Positions 42,460 to 52,744 of a stretch of DNA of 64,000 nucleotides are shown here, one piece after another (positions within the stretch are counted from its first letter, which is position 1; every line of letters begins with the position of its first letter). The stretch is from Erythrobacter dokdonensis DSW-74 (GTDB taxonomy: Bacteria; Pseudomonadota; Alphaproteobacteria; Sphingomonadales; Sphingomonadaceae). The notes under the pieces are model-generated. The model saw nothing but the letters and a program-made list of their open reading frames with translations, had not been told where the DNA came from and did no database searches. The DNA lies in the NCBI RefSeq assembly GCF_001677335.1, contig NZ_LZYB01000004.1, positions 248,001-312,000 on the forward strand. Reading direction: 5' to 3'. The translations under genes were made by a program, and so were the position numbers.

Positions 42460-44886
42460 TCACTGGGCCGCAGGTGGCGATGCTTGCGGCGGGCTCGCGT
42501 TTTTCACGTGGGTATCGAACCACGCAAACATCTCGTGCAGCGTGTGCAGCACGGATTCGCGACCGCGGTAACCGTGATCCTCGTGCGGGAGCATGACCAG
42601 CCGCGCCGTCCCGCCATTGCCCTTGACCGCGGAGAACATGCGTTCCGACTGTTCGGGGAAGGTGCCCGAATTGCTGTCGTTGGCGCCATGGGTGAACAGG
42701 ATCGGCTCGTTGATCTTGTCGGCTGCCATGAACGGGCTGAGGCGGTAATAGGTCTCGGGCGTCTCCCAGAACACCCGCCGCTCGGCCTGGAATCCGAAGG
42801 GCGTGAGCGTGCGGTTATAGGCTCCCGAACGGGCAATGCCGGCACGGAAGATGTCGCTCTGTGCCAGCAGGTGCGCGGTCATGAAGGCACCATAGCTGTG
42901 GCCGCCCACGCCCACCCGCACGCCGTCGCCGAACCCGCGCGCGACGGTGAAATCGACTGCTGCCTGGGCGCTGGCGACGATCTGTTCGATAAAGCTGTCG
43001 TTGACGGTTTCGGGATCGGGGCCGACCACCGGCATCGCCGCCCGGTCGAGCACGGCATAGCCCTGCATCAGGAAGAACAGGTGCGAATAGCCCCCGACCC
43101 GCGTGAAGCGCCATGGCGAATCCCGGTTCTGCCCGGCCGTCGCCGCATCGTTGTATTCGAGCGGATAGGCCCACACCACCACCGGCAGCTTGTCACCGTC
43201 CTTGTAGCTCGGCGGCAGGTAGAGCGTCGCGGTCAGGTCGACCCCGTCGGCCCGCTTGTAGGTGACGAGCTCGCGCTTGATCCCGGTCAGTTCGGGGTGC
43301 GGATCGGGGAAATCGGTCAGGAAGCGGGCGGTGCCGCCACTTTGCAGGCGGACATTGCCCGGGTTGGTCGGGCTTTCGTAGTAGGTGATGAAGGAGCTGC
43401 CGTCCTCGGCCAGCACGTCGATCACCCGCTCCATGGACTCGCCCGCATTGCGCCACAGCTCTTCGGTCTCGAGCGTGGCGAGATCGAAGCGGCGCAGGAA
43501 CGGGCGATAGCCCTCCGGCGTCGCGCCGAGGCCCGAAAGCAGCAGCTTGCCGTCGACCTCGCGCGCGACCTCGAAGCCTTGCGGCGTGGTGGTGGTAAGC
43601 GGGCTGCCCGGATCGCCATAGGCATCCTGCACGTTCCGGATGGAGAGCTGGCGCCCCGCGCCGCCGCCGGTCACGTCGATCAGCGTCTGGCGTACCTCGC
43701 GCGTGTCGCGGTCGTAATCGGCGGCGATGATATCATCCGTCCCCTCGATCCCGATCATGCCCGCAGCCCGGTCTTCCATCCGCGCCAGAACCCGTGCCGC
43801 GCCTGCAAATGGGGCGGCCAGGGCCATCAGGTTGTCGCGATTGTCGCTTTTGACGCGCGGGTCGCCGCCGTCCTGCGCCTCGACCCACAGCAGCAGCGCG
43901 TCTTCGGTCGGGTGCCACTGCAGGTTGCGAGGGCCGGTCACCACCCCCTGCACCGGCAGGGCATCGGCGAGCGGCTGGCGGATGATTTCCTGCACCAGCT
44001 TGCCTTCGGGCGTGAACACTGCGCTCACCCGCGGGAAGCGCGACCACGGGACCTGATAGGAAAACGGCTGCTCGATCCATTCCATCAGCAGGTACTTGCC
44101 GTCGGGCGAGGGCATGACCGAGGTATAGATGCGCGGTTCGCCGACTGCTTTCGCTCTGCGCCCGTCTGCCGCGACCACCATCGGCTGCGAGGTGGTCAGC
44201 CATGCGAACATCGCCTCGTCATGCGGGTTCTGGAGCAGGTCCTGATAGGTGCGGGTCTGTGCTTCCTGTCCGCCGGCTGCCACCTGGATCGCCGGGCCTG
44301 TCGGCGTGAGCGAGCGAACCGGCATCGCCCCCCGGTCTTTCGGAACCGCCAGCACCAGCAGCGAACCGTCGGGCATCCAGCGCGGCGACTGGAAGATCGG
44401 GTTGACGCCGCCGGCCATGATCCTGCGGGCCGCGCCCGTAGCGGTGTCGAGCACGTGGAGCTCCACGCCGTCGCTGCGGGTATTGGTAAAGGCGACCCTC
44501 GCGCCGTCCGGGGACCAGGCGAGGTGTGCAAGATCGGCGTCGGCCGGCAGAGCAACCGGACGGACCGTGCCGCTGGCGATATCCTGCAGCGAAAGGCCCA
44601 CCAGCGCGCGCGGACCGTGGCGGTCGTTGGTTGCCGCATCGAGCCGCAGGCCGGCCAGCTTCTGCATCGGTTTGGCAAGGTCTGCCACCGGCGGCAGCGC
44701 TTCGCGTTCGATCAGCAAGAGCTGTGTGCCGTCGGGCGAGACCGACACGCTCGGGCTGGGCGCGCGGGTGACGATGTCGGCCACTGCCGCGGGCGGGGTG
44801 CGGTAGCCGTCGTCTTCGGCCGCAAGCGGCGCTGCACAGGCAAGGACAAGCCCCATGGCGGTGGCAAGGCGGATCGGTCGGCGCAT
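42460..44886 (-). CDS. S9 prolyl-oligopeptidase family peptidase (glutamyl-endopeptidase-like), exported
   Basis: The 808-residue protein has a signal peptide (residues about 1-24, CAAPLAAED), an N-terminal beta-propeller with repeated strands ([34 protein letters not shown]) and a C-terminal alpha/beta-hydrolase. Ser664 lies in GGHSYGAFM; the acid is in [13 protein letters not shown] and the histidine in [11 protein letters not shown]. The [14 protein letters not shown] ending fits the glutamyl-endopeptidase branch of S9. It should cut short peptides in the periplasm. AGGAGAG precedes ATG 44886. It is divergent from the propeller/TonB receptor operon and may process the same ligands. Confidence 0.92.
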   Translation of the reverse strand: MRRPIRLATAMGLVLACAAPLAAEDDGYRTPPAAVADIVTRAPSPSVSVSPDGTQLLLIEREALPPVADLAKPMQKLAGLRLDAATNDRHGPRALVGLSLQDIASGTVRPVALPADADLAHLAWSPDGARVAFTNTRSDGVELHVLDTATGAARRIMAGGVNPIFQSPRWMPDGSLLVLAVPKDRGAMPVRSLTPTGPAIQVAAGGQEAQTRTYQDLLQNPHDEAMFAWLTTSQPMVVAADGRRAKAVGEPRIYTSVMPSPDGKYLLMEWIEQPFSYQVPWSRFPRVSAVFTPEGKLVQEIIRQPLADALPVQGVVTGPRNLQWHPTEDALLLWVEAQDGGDPRVKSDNRDNLMALAAPFAGAARVLARMEDRAAGMIGIEGTDDIIAADYDRDTREVRQTLIDVTGGGAGRQLSIRNVQDAYGDPGSPLTTTTPQGFEVAREVDGKLLLSGLGATPEGYRPFLRRFDLATLETEELWRNAGESMERVIDVLAEDGSSFITYYESPTNPGNVRLQSGGTARFLTDFPDPHPELTGIKRELVTYKRADGVDLTATLYLPPSYKDGDKLPVVVWAYPLEYNDAATAGQNRDSPWRFTRVGGYSHLFFLMQGYAVLDRAAMPVVGPDPETVNDSFIEQIVASAQAAVDFTVARGFGDGVRVGVGGHSYGAFMTAHLLAQSDIFRAGIARSGAYNRTLTPFGFQAERRVFWETPETYYRLSPFMAADKINEPILFTHGANDSNSGTFPEQSERMFSAVKGNGGTARLVMLPHEDHGYRGRESVLHTLHEMFAWFDTHVKNASPPQASPPAAQ

Positions 44887-45161
44887 CAGTTTCTCTCCTG
44901 TTGCGCTGCTGATGGCGCAGGGATCGGACCGGATCAAGCGGCGGAGCCTTTTAGCAGGGCCTTAGCCCAGGCATGGAAGTCGAACTTTCATTTTTTAAAT
45001 CATGCCCTTGTCGCTTTCGGCTTGCTGCTGCGGGCATTCGCCGACACGCGCTGCCGCACGACCAAGTGCCAACCGGCATCGACCGGCGACATATCCTGGT
45101 CTTGTGTTTCCGGTCTCGCGCTAGTGTAGTGGGGAGAATGGCTTGCAGACAGGGGGCTGGA

Positions 45162-48100
45162 ATGGGCTTTGCGAGAAATCTTCTGGCGCTGGGTGCGGCG
45201 CTTGGTCTGGCGTCGGGCGCGGTCGCGCAGAAGGATGACCGTGCGACATCGGGCGAGGACGAGGGTAACCAGCCCGCACTGTCCAGCGGCACCTTCGCCG
45301 CGTTCGAGCTGCGCAATATCGGCCCCGCCCTGATGAGCGGGCGCATTGCCGACATCGCCATCGTGCAGGATCAACCTGCCACCTGGTATGTCGCGGTGGG
45401 TTCCGGCGGTGTCTGGAAGACCGAGAATGCCGGCACCACCTGGACCTCGTTGTTCGACGGGCAGGGCGCCTATTCGATCGGTTCGATCGGGCTCGACCCA
45501 TCCGATCCCAATCGCGTCTGGATCGGCACCGGCGAGAACGGCGGCGGGCGGCATTTCGGCTTTGGCGACGGGATCTACAAGTCCGCCGATGGCGGCAAGA
45601 CCTGGGCCAATATGGGCCTCGGCAAGTCCGAACACATCGCCCGCATCATCGTCCACCCCGAGGATCCCGACACCGTCTGGGTCGCCGCCGAAGGCCCGCT
45701 GTGGTCTTCGGGCGGGGAGCGCGGTGTGTTCATGACCACCGATGGCGGAAAGACGTGGGAAAACGTGCTCAAGGCAGGGCCGTGGACCGGCGCGACCGAT
45801 CTGGTCATAGATCCGCGCAATCCCGACCGGCTCTATGCCGCCATGTGGCAGCACCAGCGCACCGTTGCGGCCTATGTGGGCGGCGGGCCGGAAAGCGGGC
45901 TGTGGAAGTCCGAGGATGGCGGCAAGACCTGGACCGAGCTCAAGACCGGCCTGCCCAAGGGCAATATGGGCAAGATCGGGCTGACCATCTCGCCGATGCA
46001 GCCCGACGTGCTCTATGCCGCGATCGAGCTTGACCGGCGCGCGGGCGGCGTGTGGCGCTCGGCCAATCGCGGGGCGAGCTGGGAGAAGATGTCCGACGCG
46101 GTCGGGGGCGGCACCGGCCCGCATTACTATCAGGAGCTGATCGCCAGCCCGCACCACTTCGACCGCATCTACATGATGTCGAACACCTCGCAGATTTCCA
46201 ACGACGGCGGGCGCACCTGGAGCGATCTCAACAATGACCTGAAGCATGGCGATGACCATGCCGTGGCCTTCCGACCCGATGATCCGGATTACATCCTGTT
46301 CGGATCGGACGGCGGGCTTTACGAAAGCTACGATCACACGAAAACGTGGCGCTTCATCGACAATCTGCCGGTGACCCAGTTCTACAAGGTCGCGGTCGAT
46401 GATGCCGAGCCGTTCTACTATGTCTACGGCGGCACGCAGGACAACAATTCGCAAGGCGGCCCCTCGCGCACCGACAACCGCCATGGCATCCGCAACGACG
46501 ACTGGTTCATCACCCTGTTTGCCGACGGCCACCAGTCCGCGACCGAGCCGGGCAATCCCGACATCATGTATGCCTCGTGGCAGCAGGGGAACCTTGCGCG
46601 GATCGACCGGATCACCGGCGAGGTGGTGCATATCCAGCCGCAGCCCGCGCCGGGTGACGACATTGCGCGCTTCAACTGGGACGCGCCGATCTTCGTCAGC
46701 CAGCACCAGCCGACCCGCATCTACCACGCCTCGCAGCGGCTGTGGCGCTCGGAAGATCGCGGCGACACATGGCGCGCGATCTCGCCCGACCTCACCCGCA
46801 ACGAAAACCGCCTGCAACTGCCCGTGCAGGGCCGCCAGTGGGGCTGGGATGCCGGCTGGGATATCTACGCGATGTCGCAATACAACACGATCACCTCGAT
46901 CGCGGAATCGCCCAAGGATGCAAACCTGCTCTATGTCGGCACCGATGACGGGCTGATCCAGGTGACCGAGGATGGCGGGGCCAACTGGCGGCGGATCGAG
47001 GTGTCATCGCTCCCCGGCGTTCCCTCGCGCGCCTTCGTCAATGATATCCGCGCCGACCTGTTCGATCCGAACACGGTCTATGTCGCGCTCGATAACCACA
47101 AATACGGCGATTACCGGCCGTTCCTCTACAAGAGCACCAATCGCGGTCGGACCTGGACCAGCATCAAGGGCAACATCCCCGATCGCCATCTCGTGTGGCG
47201 CATCGTGCAGGATCACAAGAACCCCAACCTGCTGTTCACCGCGACCGAATTCGGGCTGTTCTTCACGCTCGATGGCGGGGCGAAGTGGGTCGAGCTGACC
47301 GGCAAGGCGCCGACCATCTCGTTCCGCGATCTCACCATCCAGCGGCGCGAGGATGATCTGGTGGCAGCGAGCTTCGGGCGCGGCTTCTTCATCGTCGATG
47401 ATATCTCGCCGCTGCGCTCGCTGAACGAGGCGAGCCTCAGGCAGGAGGCGCTGCTGTTCCCCGGCCGCAAGGCGTGGTGGTATATCGAACAGCACCCGTT
47501 GGGCTTCAGCGCCGGCGGCTCACAGGGTCACGGCTATTACCGCGCGCCCAATCCGCCTTTCGGTGCGAACTTCACCTATTACCTCGCCGAGGATATCCCC
47601 TCCCTGAAGGCGATGCGCGAGAAGCGCGAGCGCGAGGCGACGAAGACCGGGGCCAACACTCCCTTCCCGCCATTCGAGACGATTACCGCCGAATTGCAGG
47701 AGAGCGAACCGGCGATCTGGCTGACCGTGCGCGATGCGGCGGGCAATGTCGTGCGGCGGCTGAAGGGTCCGGCGAAGAAGGGCTTCCACCGCGTCAACTG
47801 GGACCTGCGCTATCCCGATACCGGCGTCGCGCGCCCGGTGCGGGGCGGTGGCGAGGAGCCGACCGGATTCCTCGTGGCGCCGGGCCAGTATACGGTCGAG
47901 CTGTCGAAGCGGGTGCGCGGAGAGACGGTGCAGCTGGTCGGGCCGCAGCCCTTCACGGTCGAACCGCTGCGCAATGGCGCGCTGCCGCAGCAGCCCGACG
48001 CGCACCAGTTCTGGGCGGAGATCGCCGAATTCGACCGGTCGGTAACCGCGCTCGCCGCCACGCTGGGCGAGGCGCGCCGCAAGGTCGATCTGCTTGCCAT

Positions 48101-48464
48101 CGCGGTGACGCGCACTCCGGGCGGCGATCCGGCGGCGCTCGACAACCGGCTGGCGTCGATCCGGGGCGAGGTCTTCGCGCTCGACGAACTGCTCAACGGC
48201 AACCCGGCGCGCAACGCGATCTTCGAGCGCACCCAGCCGACCGTGCGCAGCCGGCTCGGCGTGGTCATGAGCGGGCTTGGTGCCTCCACCTACGGGCCGA
48301 CCCAGACACACCGCGAGCAGCTGGGCTATGCGCGCGCCGATTTCGCCGCCGTGCGTGATCGGCTGGCGGCGCTGGTGGATGCGACCATCCCGGCCTTCGA
48401 GGCCGAGCTTGTCGCTGCGGGCGGACCGTGGGTTCCGGGCGGGGCGCTCCCGGCAGCGGAGTGA
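45162..48464 (+). CDS. Large sortilin-like (BNR/VPS10-type) beta-propeller protein, exported
   Basis: The 1,100-residue protein has a signal peptide (LLALGAALGLASGAVAQ) and many Asp-box-like repeats of the form S.DGG.TW (KTENAGTTWTS, KSADGGKTWANM, TTDGGKTWENV, KSEDGGKTWTEL), typical of sortilin/VPS10-type ten-bladed propellers. The last third (about residues 820-1100) has a beta domain (TAELQESEPAIWLTVRD) followed by helices. Bacterial members are secreted or periplasmic, of unknown function, and common in sphingomonads and Bacteroidetes. Another start at 45138 (MACRQGAG...) is possible. It overlaps the TonB receptor gene by four bases (GTGA), so both are made together, which suggests capture or handling of a receptor ligand. 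Confidence 0.9.
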   Translation: MGFARNLLALGAALGLASGAVAQKDDRATSGEDEGNQPALSSGTFAAFELRNIGPALMSGRIADIAIVQDQPATWYVAVGSGGVWKTENAGTTWTSLFDGQGAYSIGSIGLDPSDPNRVWIGTGENGGGRHFGFGDGIYKSADGGKTWANMGLGKSEHIARIIVHPEDPDTVWVAAEGPLWSSGGERGVFMTTDGGKTWENVLKAGPWTGATDLVIDPRNPDRLYAAMWQHQRTVAAYVGGGPESGLWKSEDGGKTWTELKTGLPKGNMGKIGLTISPMQPDVLYAAIELDRRAGGVWRSANRGASWEKMSDAVGGGTGPHYYQELIASPHHFDRIYMMSNTSQISNDGGRTWSDLNNDLKHGDDHAVAFRPDDPDYILFGSDGGLYESYDHTKTWRFIDNLPVTQFYKVAVDDAEPFYYVYGGTQDNNSQGGPSRTDNRHGIRNDDWFITLFADGHQSATEPGNPDIMYASWQQGNLARIDRITGEVVHIQPQPAPGDDIARFNWDAPIFVSQHQPTRIYHASQRLWRSEDRGDTWRAISPDLTRNENRLQLPVQGRQWGWDAGWDIYAMSQYNTITSIAESPKDANLLYVGTDDGLIQVTEDGGANWRRIEVSSLPGVPSRAFVNDIRADLFDPNTVYVALDNHKYGDYRPFLYKSTNRGRTWTSIKGNIPDRHLVWRIVQDHKNPNLLFTATEFGLFFTLDGGAKWVELTGKAPTISFRDLTIQRREDDLVAASFGRGFFIVDDISPLRSLNEASLRQEALLFPGRKAWWYIEQHPLGFSAGGSQGHGYYRAPNPPFGANFTYYLAEDIPSLKAMREKREREATKTGANTPFPPFETITAELQESEPAIWLTVRDAAGNVVRRLKGPAKKGFHRVNWDLRYPDTGVARPVRGGGEEPTGFLVAPGQYTVELSKRVRGETVQLVGPQPFTVEPLRNGALPQQPDAHQFWAEIAEFDRSVTALAATLGEARRKVDLLAIAVTRTPGGDPAALDNRLASIRGEVFALDELLNGNPARNAIFERTQPTVRSRLGVVMSGLGASTYGPTQTHREQLGYARADFAAVRDRLAALVDATIPAFEAELVAAGGPWVPGGALPAAE

Positions 48465-50416
48465 GATTGCCCGGAAGGCTGGCGGCTGGCGGGCTTGTCC
48501 TGCTGGCCGCCCCGGTGCTCGCCGGGGAACCGGATGAACCGGAATGGCCTGCGATCATCGTCACGGCTCCGGCAGGGGAGAGCCGCGCGCTGCCACCGCA
48601 GGTGACGGTGCCGCCCAGCCTGCTGATCGATCGCCAGCCGCGCAGCGCCGCCGACGTGCTGCGCGGGGTCGCCGGGGTGACGGTGCGCACCAATTCGCGT
48701 GGCGAGACGATCGCCCGGATCCGCGGGGCGGACGAACGCCAGACGCAGGTCTTTCTCGATGGTGCGCCGCTGGCCGTGCCGTGGGATGGACGGGTCGATC
48801 TGGGCCTGCTGCCGGCGGGCCTCCTGGGCGGGGTGAGGGTCGTCAAGGGCGCTGCCCCGATCGAATATGGCGCCAATGCGGTTGCAGGAGTGGTCGATTT
48901 CTCCACCCGCCAATACGGTCAGGGCAACTTTGCCCATGTCGAAGCCGGAAGCCTTGGGTCAGGCAGCGCCTCGCTGGTGCTGGCCGAGCGGCTGGGCGGG
49001 GTAGACACGATCCTCGCCGCCGGAGGCATCACCCGTGACGCCGAGCCGCTGGCAGGCCCGCTTCCCTTCGGCCAGCCGCGGGGCAATCGCCGCACCAATA
49101 CCGATCTGGACGCAGGCAGCCTGTTCGCAGCGCTTGGCGGCGAGGCCGGCAACCTCGCCTTTCGCGCCTCGCTGCTGCATCTCGAGGCCCGGCGCGGCAT
49201 CGCTCCCGAAGGCGACCGCCCGCCCGAGGCAGGGCCGCGTTACTGGCGCTATCCCGACATCGCATTGACCCAGGCGACGGTGAACGCCGCGCTCGCGCTG
49301 GACGCGGGCGCCACGCTGAAGGTCACCGGCTGGCGGCAGTGGTTCGGGCAGCGGATCGGCCAGTATGCCAGCATCGGTTACGCCGATCTCGAAGCGCGGC
49401 AGCAGGACGAGGACGACACCATCGGCGGGCGCGTCACCCTGACCCATCCCGCCGGTCCGCTGACCCTGCGCTGGGCGGCTTCGGCACAATCGAGCACCCA
49501 TGCCCAGGTCGATACCGCTTTCCCCTCCGGACCTGCGGGCGCGCGGTTGCGGTTTCGTCAGAACCTTCTCAGCCTCGGCCTGGAAGCGGACGCAGTCCTC
49601 GCGCCCGGCGTGAAGCTGACGCTGGGCGGTGCCTGGGACCGGGCGGAGACACCGCTCACCGGAGACAAGCCGCCGCAATCCGCATTCGCGGCAGGTGCGG
49701 CCTCGGCGGGGTTGGGAATCGATCTGGGGGAAGGCATGGCGCTGACGCTCAGCGGCGGGCGGCGCACCCGCTTTCCCACTGCGCGCGAACTTTTCGGTGT
49801 CGCGCTGGGGCGGTTTGCTCTCAACCCCGATCTTGGCCCCGAAGCGGCATGGTTCGCCGACGCCGAGTGGCGTTGGCAGCGCCCCGGGACAACGGTGATG
49901 GTCAATCCCTTCGTGATCCGTTCCCAAGATACCCTGGCGCAGCGGGTGCTCGCGGACGGACGCCGCCAGCGTTTCAACCTGCCGGGCGGTGCTACCAGCT
50001 ACGGCATCGACGCGCTGCTGTCGCATGATCTTGGCGAACGGGTCCGGTTCGAACTCTCCGCCACCGCCCTGCGGGCCCGGGCCGACAGGGGCAGTGCGCC
50101 GTTCCGGCGCCTGCCGCAGCGCCCGTCCTACGAGGCGCTGGCCGCGCTTGACTGGAATCTCCCCGGCCGGTTCGATCTGCGTGCCGAGGTGCGGGCGGTA
50201 GGCGGTGCGGTCGATGTCGATGCCGATGGCTTGCTGGTGGCATTGCCCGCAGCGGCGGAAGTGGCCCTGCGCGCTGCGGTGCCGGTGGCGCGGTTGGGGG
50301 AGAACCGGTTGTTCCTGACCATGGCGGTCGACAATCTCACCGATGCGCAGATCTTCCCGCAGGCCGGTCTGCCTCTGCCCGGCCGGTTGTGGCGTATCGG
50401 GTTGCGGTTCGACTAG
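48461..50416 (+). CDS. TonB-dependent outer-membrane receptor
   Basis: The 651-residue receptor has a signal peptide (GGLVLLAAPVLAG), a plug domain (about residues 40-150: LLIDRQPRSAADVLRGVAGVTVRTNSRGETIARIRGADERQTQVFLDGAP) and a 22-strand barrel ending in LWRIGLRFD. The barrel is short, as in vitamin B12/siderophore-type receptors; no TonB box is obvious beyond IIVTAP near the N terminus. The GTG start overlaps the propeller gene stop. The ligand is unknown, but the coupled propeller protein and the LacI-type gene next door argue against a simple iron role. Confidence 0.92.
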   Translation: MRLPGRLAAGGLVLLAAPVLAGEPDEPEWPAIIVTAPAGESRALPPQVTVPPSLLIDRQPRSAADVLRGVAGVTVRTNSRGETIARIRGADERQTQVFLDGAPLAVPWDGRVDLGLLPAGLLGGVRVVKGAAPIEYGANAVAGVVDFSTRQYGQGNFAHVEAGSLGSGSASLVLAERLGGVDTILAAGGITRDAEPLAGPLPFGQPRGNRRTNTDLDAGSLFAALGGEAGNLAFRASLLHLEARRGIAPEGDRPPEAGPRYWRYPDIALTQATVNAALALDAGATLKVTGWRQWFGQRIGQYASIGYADLEARQQDEDDTIGGRVTLTHPAGPLTLRWAASAQSSTHAQVDTAFPSGPAGARLRFRQNLLSLGLEADAVLAPGVKLTLGGAWDRAETPLTGDKPPQSAFAAGAASAGLGIDLGEGMALTLSGGRRTRFPTARELFGVALGRFALNPDLGPEAAWFADAEWRWQRPGTTVMVNPFVIRSQDTLAQRVLADGRRQRFNLPGGATSYGIDALLSHDLGERVRFELSATALRARADRGSAPFRRLPQRPSYEALAALDWNLPGRFDLRAEVRAVGGAVDVDADGLLVALPAAAEVALRAAVPVARLGENRLFLTMAVDNLTDAQIFPQAGLPLPGRLWRIGLRFD

Positions 50417-50431
50417 CCGCGACGCGCGGTT

Positions 50432-51454
50432 TCAGATCGCACGCGGTGCGCGGGCAAGGCTGGCGCGCTCGGTCAGGGTGATGGCCGAAACGGGAGGATC
50501 GCTGCGGGGCGCGTCCCTGTTTTCCAGTGCCGTGATCATCCGCGTGCAGGCTGCGGCAAAGCGGTCGGGCGCGGGGTCGTGCAGCGCCGCGACCGGAGGG
50601 TGCGATCGGGCGAGGGCCGGATCATCCTCCAGCGCAATCAGCGACAGATCGCGCGGCACTGCCAGCTTGAGCGCTTGCGCCACATGCAATACCGCCAGCG
50701 CCGCTTCGGAACGCATGGTGATGATCGCGGTCGGACGAATGGTCGGCACCAGCCATGCCCGCGCCAGATCGAGCACGTCGCCAAGATCGGGCCGGTCCTC
50801 GGCGACGAAATGGCGGTGGGCGCGGCTTCCCTTGCGAGCGAGCGCGCTGCGATATCCGGCCAGACAATATTCCGCATGACCCGGGTCGCTCGGCCCGGTG
50901 ATGAACCCGATCTGCCGGTGGCCGCGGTCAAGCAGGTGCTGGGCTGCCGCCTCGCCCGGATTTTCGACCGGCGCGCCCGTGCCATGCAGGGTCTGTACCG
51001 GCACCTTGCGGCTTTCCAGCGCGGCGCGCAGGTCGGCGCGGCTATCGAGCGGCGGTAGCAATATCGCGCCGTCAGGCTGCACCGCGCCGATTGTGGCTGC
51101 CAGTTGCGCATCGCTCGCCGCAGGCGCGCTCTCCGGCGCTATCGGCTCCAGCAGCAGACGATAACCATGCGGGCTGCACGCAAGCGTGCCGGCCGGCAGC
51201 AGCCGGTCGAGCCCGAGCGTCGCCTGCGTTTCGGGGGAGGGACTCTCGAACACTGCCAGCAACAGGCGGCTGCGCCCTCCGGCCATGCTGCGTGCGGCAA
51301 GACTGGGTACATAGCCGAGCGCGGCGATCGCCTGTTCGACCCGCGTCCGTGCCTCGGGGCTGACCCGCGGGCTCTGATTCATCACCCGCGAGACGGTCTG
51401 CCGCGAGACGCCGGCGGCGCTGGCCACATCCTCGATGGTGATGCCTTTTCCCAA
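50432..51454 (-). CDS. LacI-family transcriptional regulator
   Basis: The 340-residue regulator has an N-terminal helix-turn-helix (about residues 4-50: TIEDVASAAGVSRQTVSRVMNQSPRVSPEARTRV, then the hinge YVPSLAARSMAGG) and a periplasmic-binding-protein-like effector domain (about 60-330, with GHRQIGFITGPSDPGHAEYCLAGYRSAL and RPTAIITMRSEAALAVLHVAQAL). Recognition-helix residues RQTVSR parallel those of Escherichia coli LacI (YQTVSR). The start is taken as TTG 51454, which gives the usual length. A near-ideal lac-type operator lies 75 bases upstream of it. It lies downstream of the receptor gene (convergent, 15 bases) and probably controls it or itself. Confidence 0.88.
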   Translation of the reverse strand: MGKGITIEDVASAAGVSRQTVSRVMNQSPRVSPEARTRVEQAIAALGYVPSLAARSMAGGRSRLLLAVFESPSPETQATLGLDRLLPAGTLACSPHGYRLLLEPIAPESAPAASDAQLAATIGAVQPDGAILLPPLDSRADLRAALESRKVPVQTLHGTGAPVENPGEAAAQHLLDRGHRQIGFITGPSDPGHAEYCLAGYRSALARKGSRAHRHFVAEDRPDLGDVLDLARAWLVPTIRPTAIITMRSEAALAVLHVAQALKLAVPRDLSLIALEDDPALARSHPPVAALHDPAPDRFAAACTRMITALENRDAPRSDPPVSAITLTERASLARAPRAI

Positions 51455-51528
51455 GGGCGTGGACCTCTTGTCCCGTTCTGCAACCCGGACAACGCCTTGC
51501 GCGCGCCGGATGAACAATTGATGGCAAT

Positions 51529-51540
51529 GTGAGCGATCAC
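51529..51540. promoter_or_regulatory. Lac-type operator (candidate LacI-family binding site)
   Basis: GTGAGCGATCAC is a pseudo-palindrome with central CG that differs by one base from the ideal lac operator core GTGAGCGCTCAC. It is 75 bases ahead of the LacI-family start, so autoregulation is the simplest reading. A good copy is not seen upstream of the propeller gene. Confidence 0.55.
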
Positions 51541-51636
51541 GCAAGCACTTTGTAAGCCGCCAATCCCGCGCAACGAGTGATTCCCGCACCCGTCTTGTGC
51601 GCTGTTGCAAAGCAGCCATCCTCGTGGCCGAAATGT

Positions 51637-51642
51637 TACAAT
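51637..51642 (+). promoter_or_regulatory. Candidate -10 box of the lipid-kinase-family gene
   Basis: TACAAT at 51637-51642 is a good -10 match on the plus strand and would start transcription near 51650. The -35 is not clear. It argues against translation from the ATG at 51641 and for ATG 51695. Confidence 0.3.
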
Positions 51643-51694
51643 GGCGAGAAACATGACAGTGGAAACTTCATGTCTGCGGACCTATAGCATCGTC

Positions 51695-52744
51695 ATGGCG
51701 ACGCCGATCTACGAATTTGCCCAGATCCCGCGGGTCGATGCTCCCGGCCGTGCGCGCGAGCGCGCCGGCCGCCCGCGCGCGAGCGATCAGGCGCCTGTGG
51801 TCGGCGTGATCTACAATCCGCGCAGCCATCGCAATCTTGGCGCCGATTTCGACTGCGGGCTTTCGCCGCATGTCCATATCGCGCGCCCCGGCGACCGTTC
51901 GCAGCTGCCTGCGGCACTGGAAGATTTTGCCCGCCGCGGGATCGATCTGCTGGTCATCAATGGCGGCGATGGCACGGTGCGCGACGTGCTGACTTGTGGC
52001 CGGCCGATCTTCGGTGATGAATGGCCCGCGATTGCCGTCCTGCCCAAGGGCAAGACCAACGCCCTGACCGTCGATCTCGGCATTCCCGACGACTGGACGC
52101 TGCAGGATGCGATCCATGCGCTTGATCATGGCGGGCGGGTGTTCCGGCGACCGATCGAGGTGACGCCGTTCCATGCCGGCGGCGCCGACGCCGGCCTGTT
52201 GCGGGTATCGGGCTTCATTCTCGGTGCAGGGGCTTTCACCACCGCCACCCGCGCAGGGCAAAGCGCGCACAAGCTGGGCGCGTTCAACAGCCTCGCGGTC
52301 GGGGTCACTGCCCTGTGGGCGCTGATGCAATCGCTGTTCGCGACCCGCGCCAATGCGTGGCGGCGCGGCGCCAGGATGCGGATCGGGCTTGGTGCGGGCG
52401 AAGTGCCGATGGCGCATAGCGGACGCGGCGATCCCGAGATGCGGCAGGTGCTGTTCGCCTCTACCCTTGAACGCCTGCCTGCCGGCATCCGGCCCTTCGG
52501 CTTCCTGAAGAACGGCCTGAAGCTGGTGGCGGTTGACCAGATTTCGCGGCGCACCGTCGCGCTGGTGCCGCTGGTGTTGCTTGGCAAGCTGCGTAGCGGC
52601 TTGCGCGAGCGCGGCATCCACCAGCTCGCCGCGAGCCAGTTCACCCTGTCGATCGACGACCAGTTCATTCTGGACGGGGAAGCTTTCCCGGCGGGGGATT
52701 ACCGGGTCGAACAGGGGCCGGAGCTCGCCTTCGTCAGACCATGA
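51695..52744 (+). CDS. Diacylglycerol kinase catalytic domain protein
   Basis: The 349-residue protein has the DAGK/YegS fold: VVGVIYNPRSHRNLG near the N terminus, VINGGDGTVRDVL (near residue 95) with the GGDGT ATP motif and AVLPKGKTNALTVDLGIPDDW. The C-terminal half (about 180-345) carries FILGAGAFTTATR and a typical IDDQFILDGEAFPAG segment with the GEAFP element of the lipid-binding lobe. It phosphorylates a lipid hydroxyl, such as diacylglycerol or, in Caulobacter-type relatives, ceramide. Its stop overlaps the start of the next gene (ATGA). Start 51695 is used; 51653 is an alternative. Confidence 0.9.
   Translation: MATPIYEFAQIPRVDAPGRARERAGRPRASDQAPVVGVIYNPRSHRNLGADFDCGLSPHVHIARPGDRSQLPAALEDFARRGIDLLVINGGDGTVRDVLTCGRPIFGDEWPAIAVLPKGKTNALTVDLGIPDDWTLQDAIHALDHGGRVFRRPIEVTPFHAGGADAGLLRVSGFILGAGAFTTATRAGQSAHKLGAFNSLAVGVTALWALMQSLFATRANAWRRGARMRIGLGAGEVPMAHSGRGDPEMRQVLFASTLERLPAGIRPFGFLKNGLKLVAVDQISRRTVALVPLVLLGKLRSGLRERGIHQLAASQFTLSIDDQFILDGEAFPAGDYRVEQGPELAFVRP

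Noticed and set aside
44887..45161. Cobalamin or other riboswitch ahead of the propeller/TonB receptor operon
   Set aside because: No B12-box-like conserved stretch or paired stems are visible in these 275 bases, and no second lac-type operator either.
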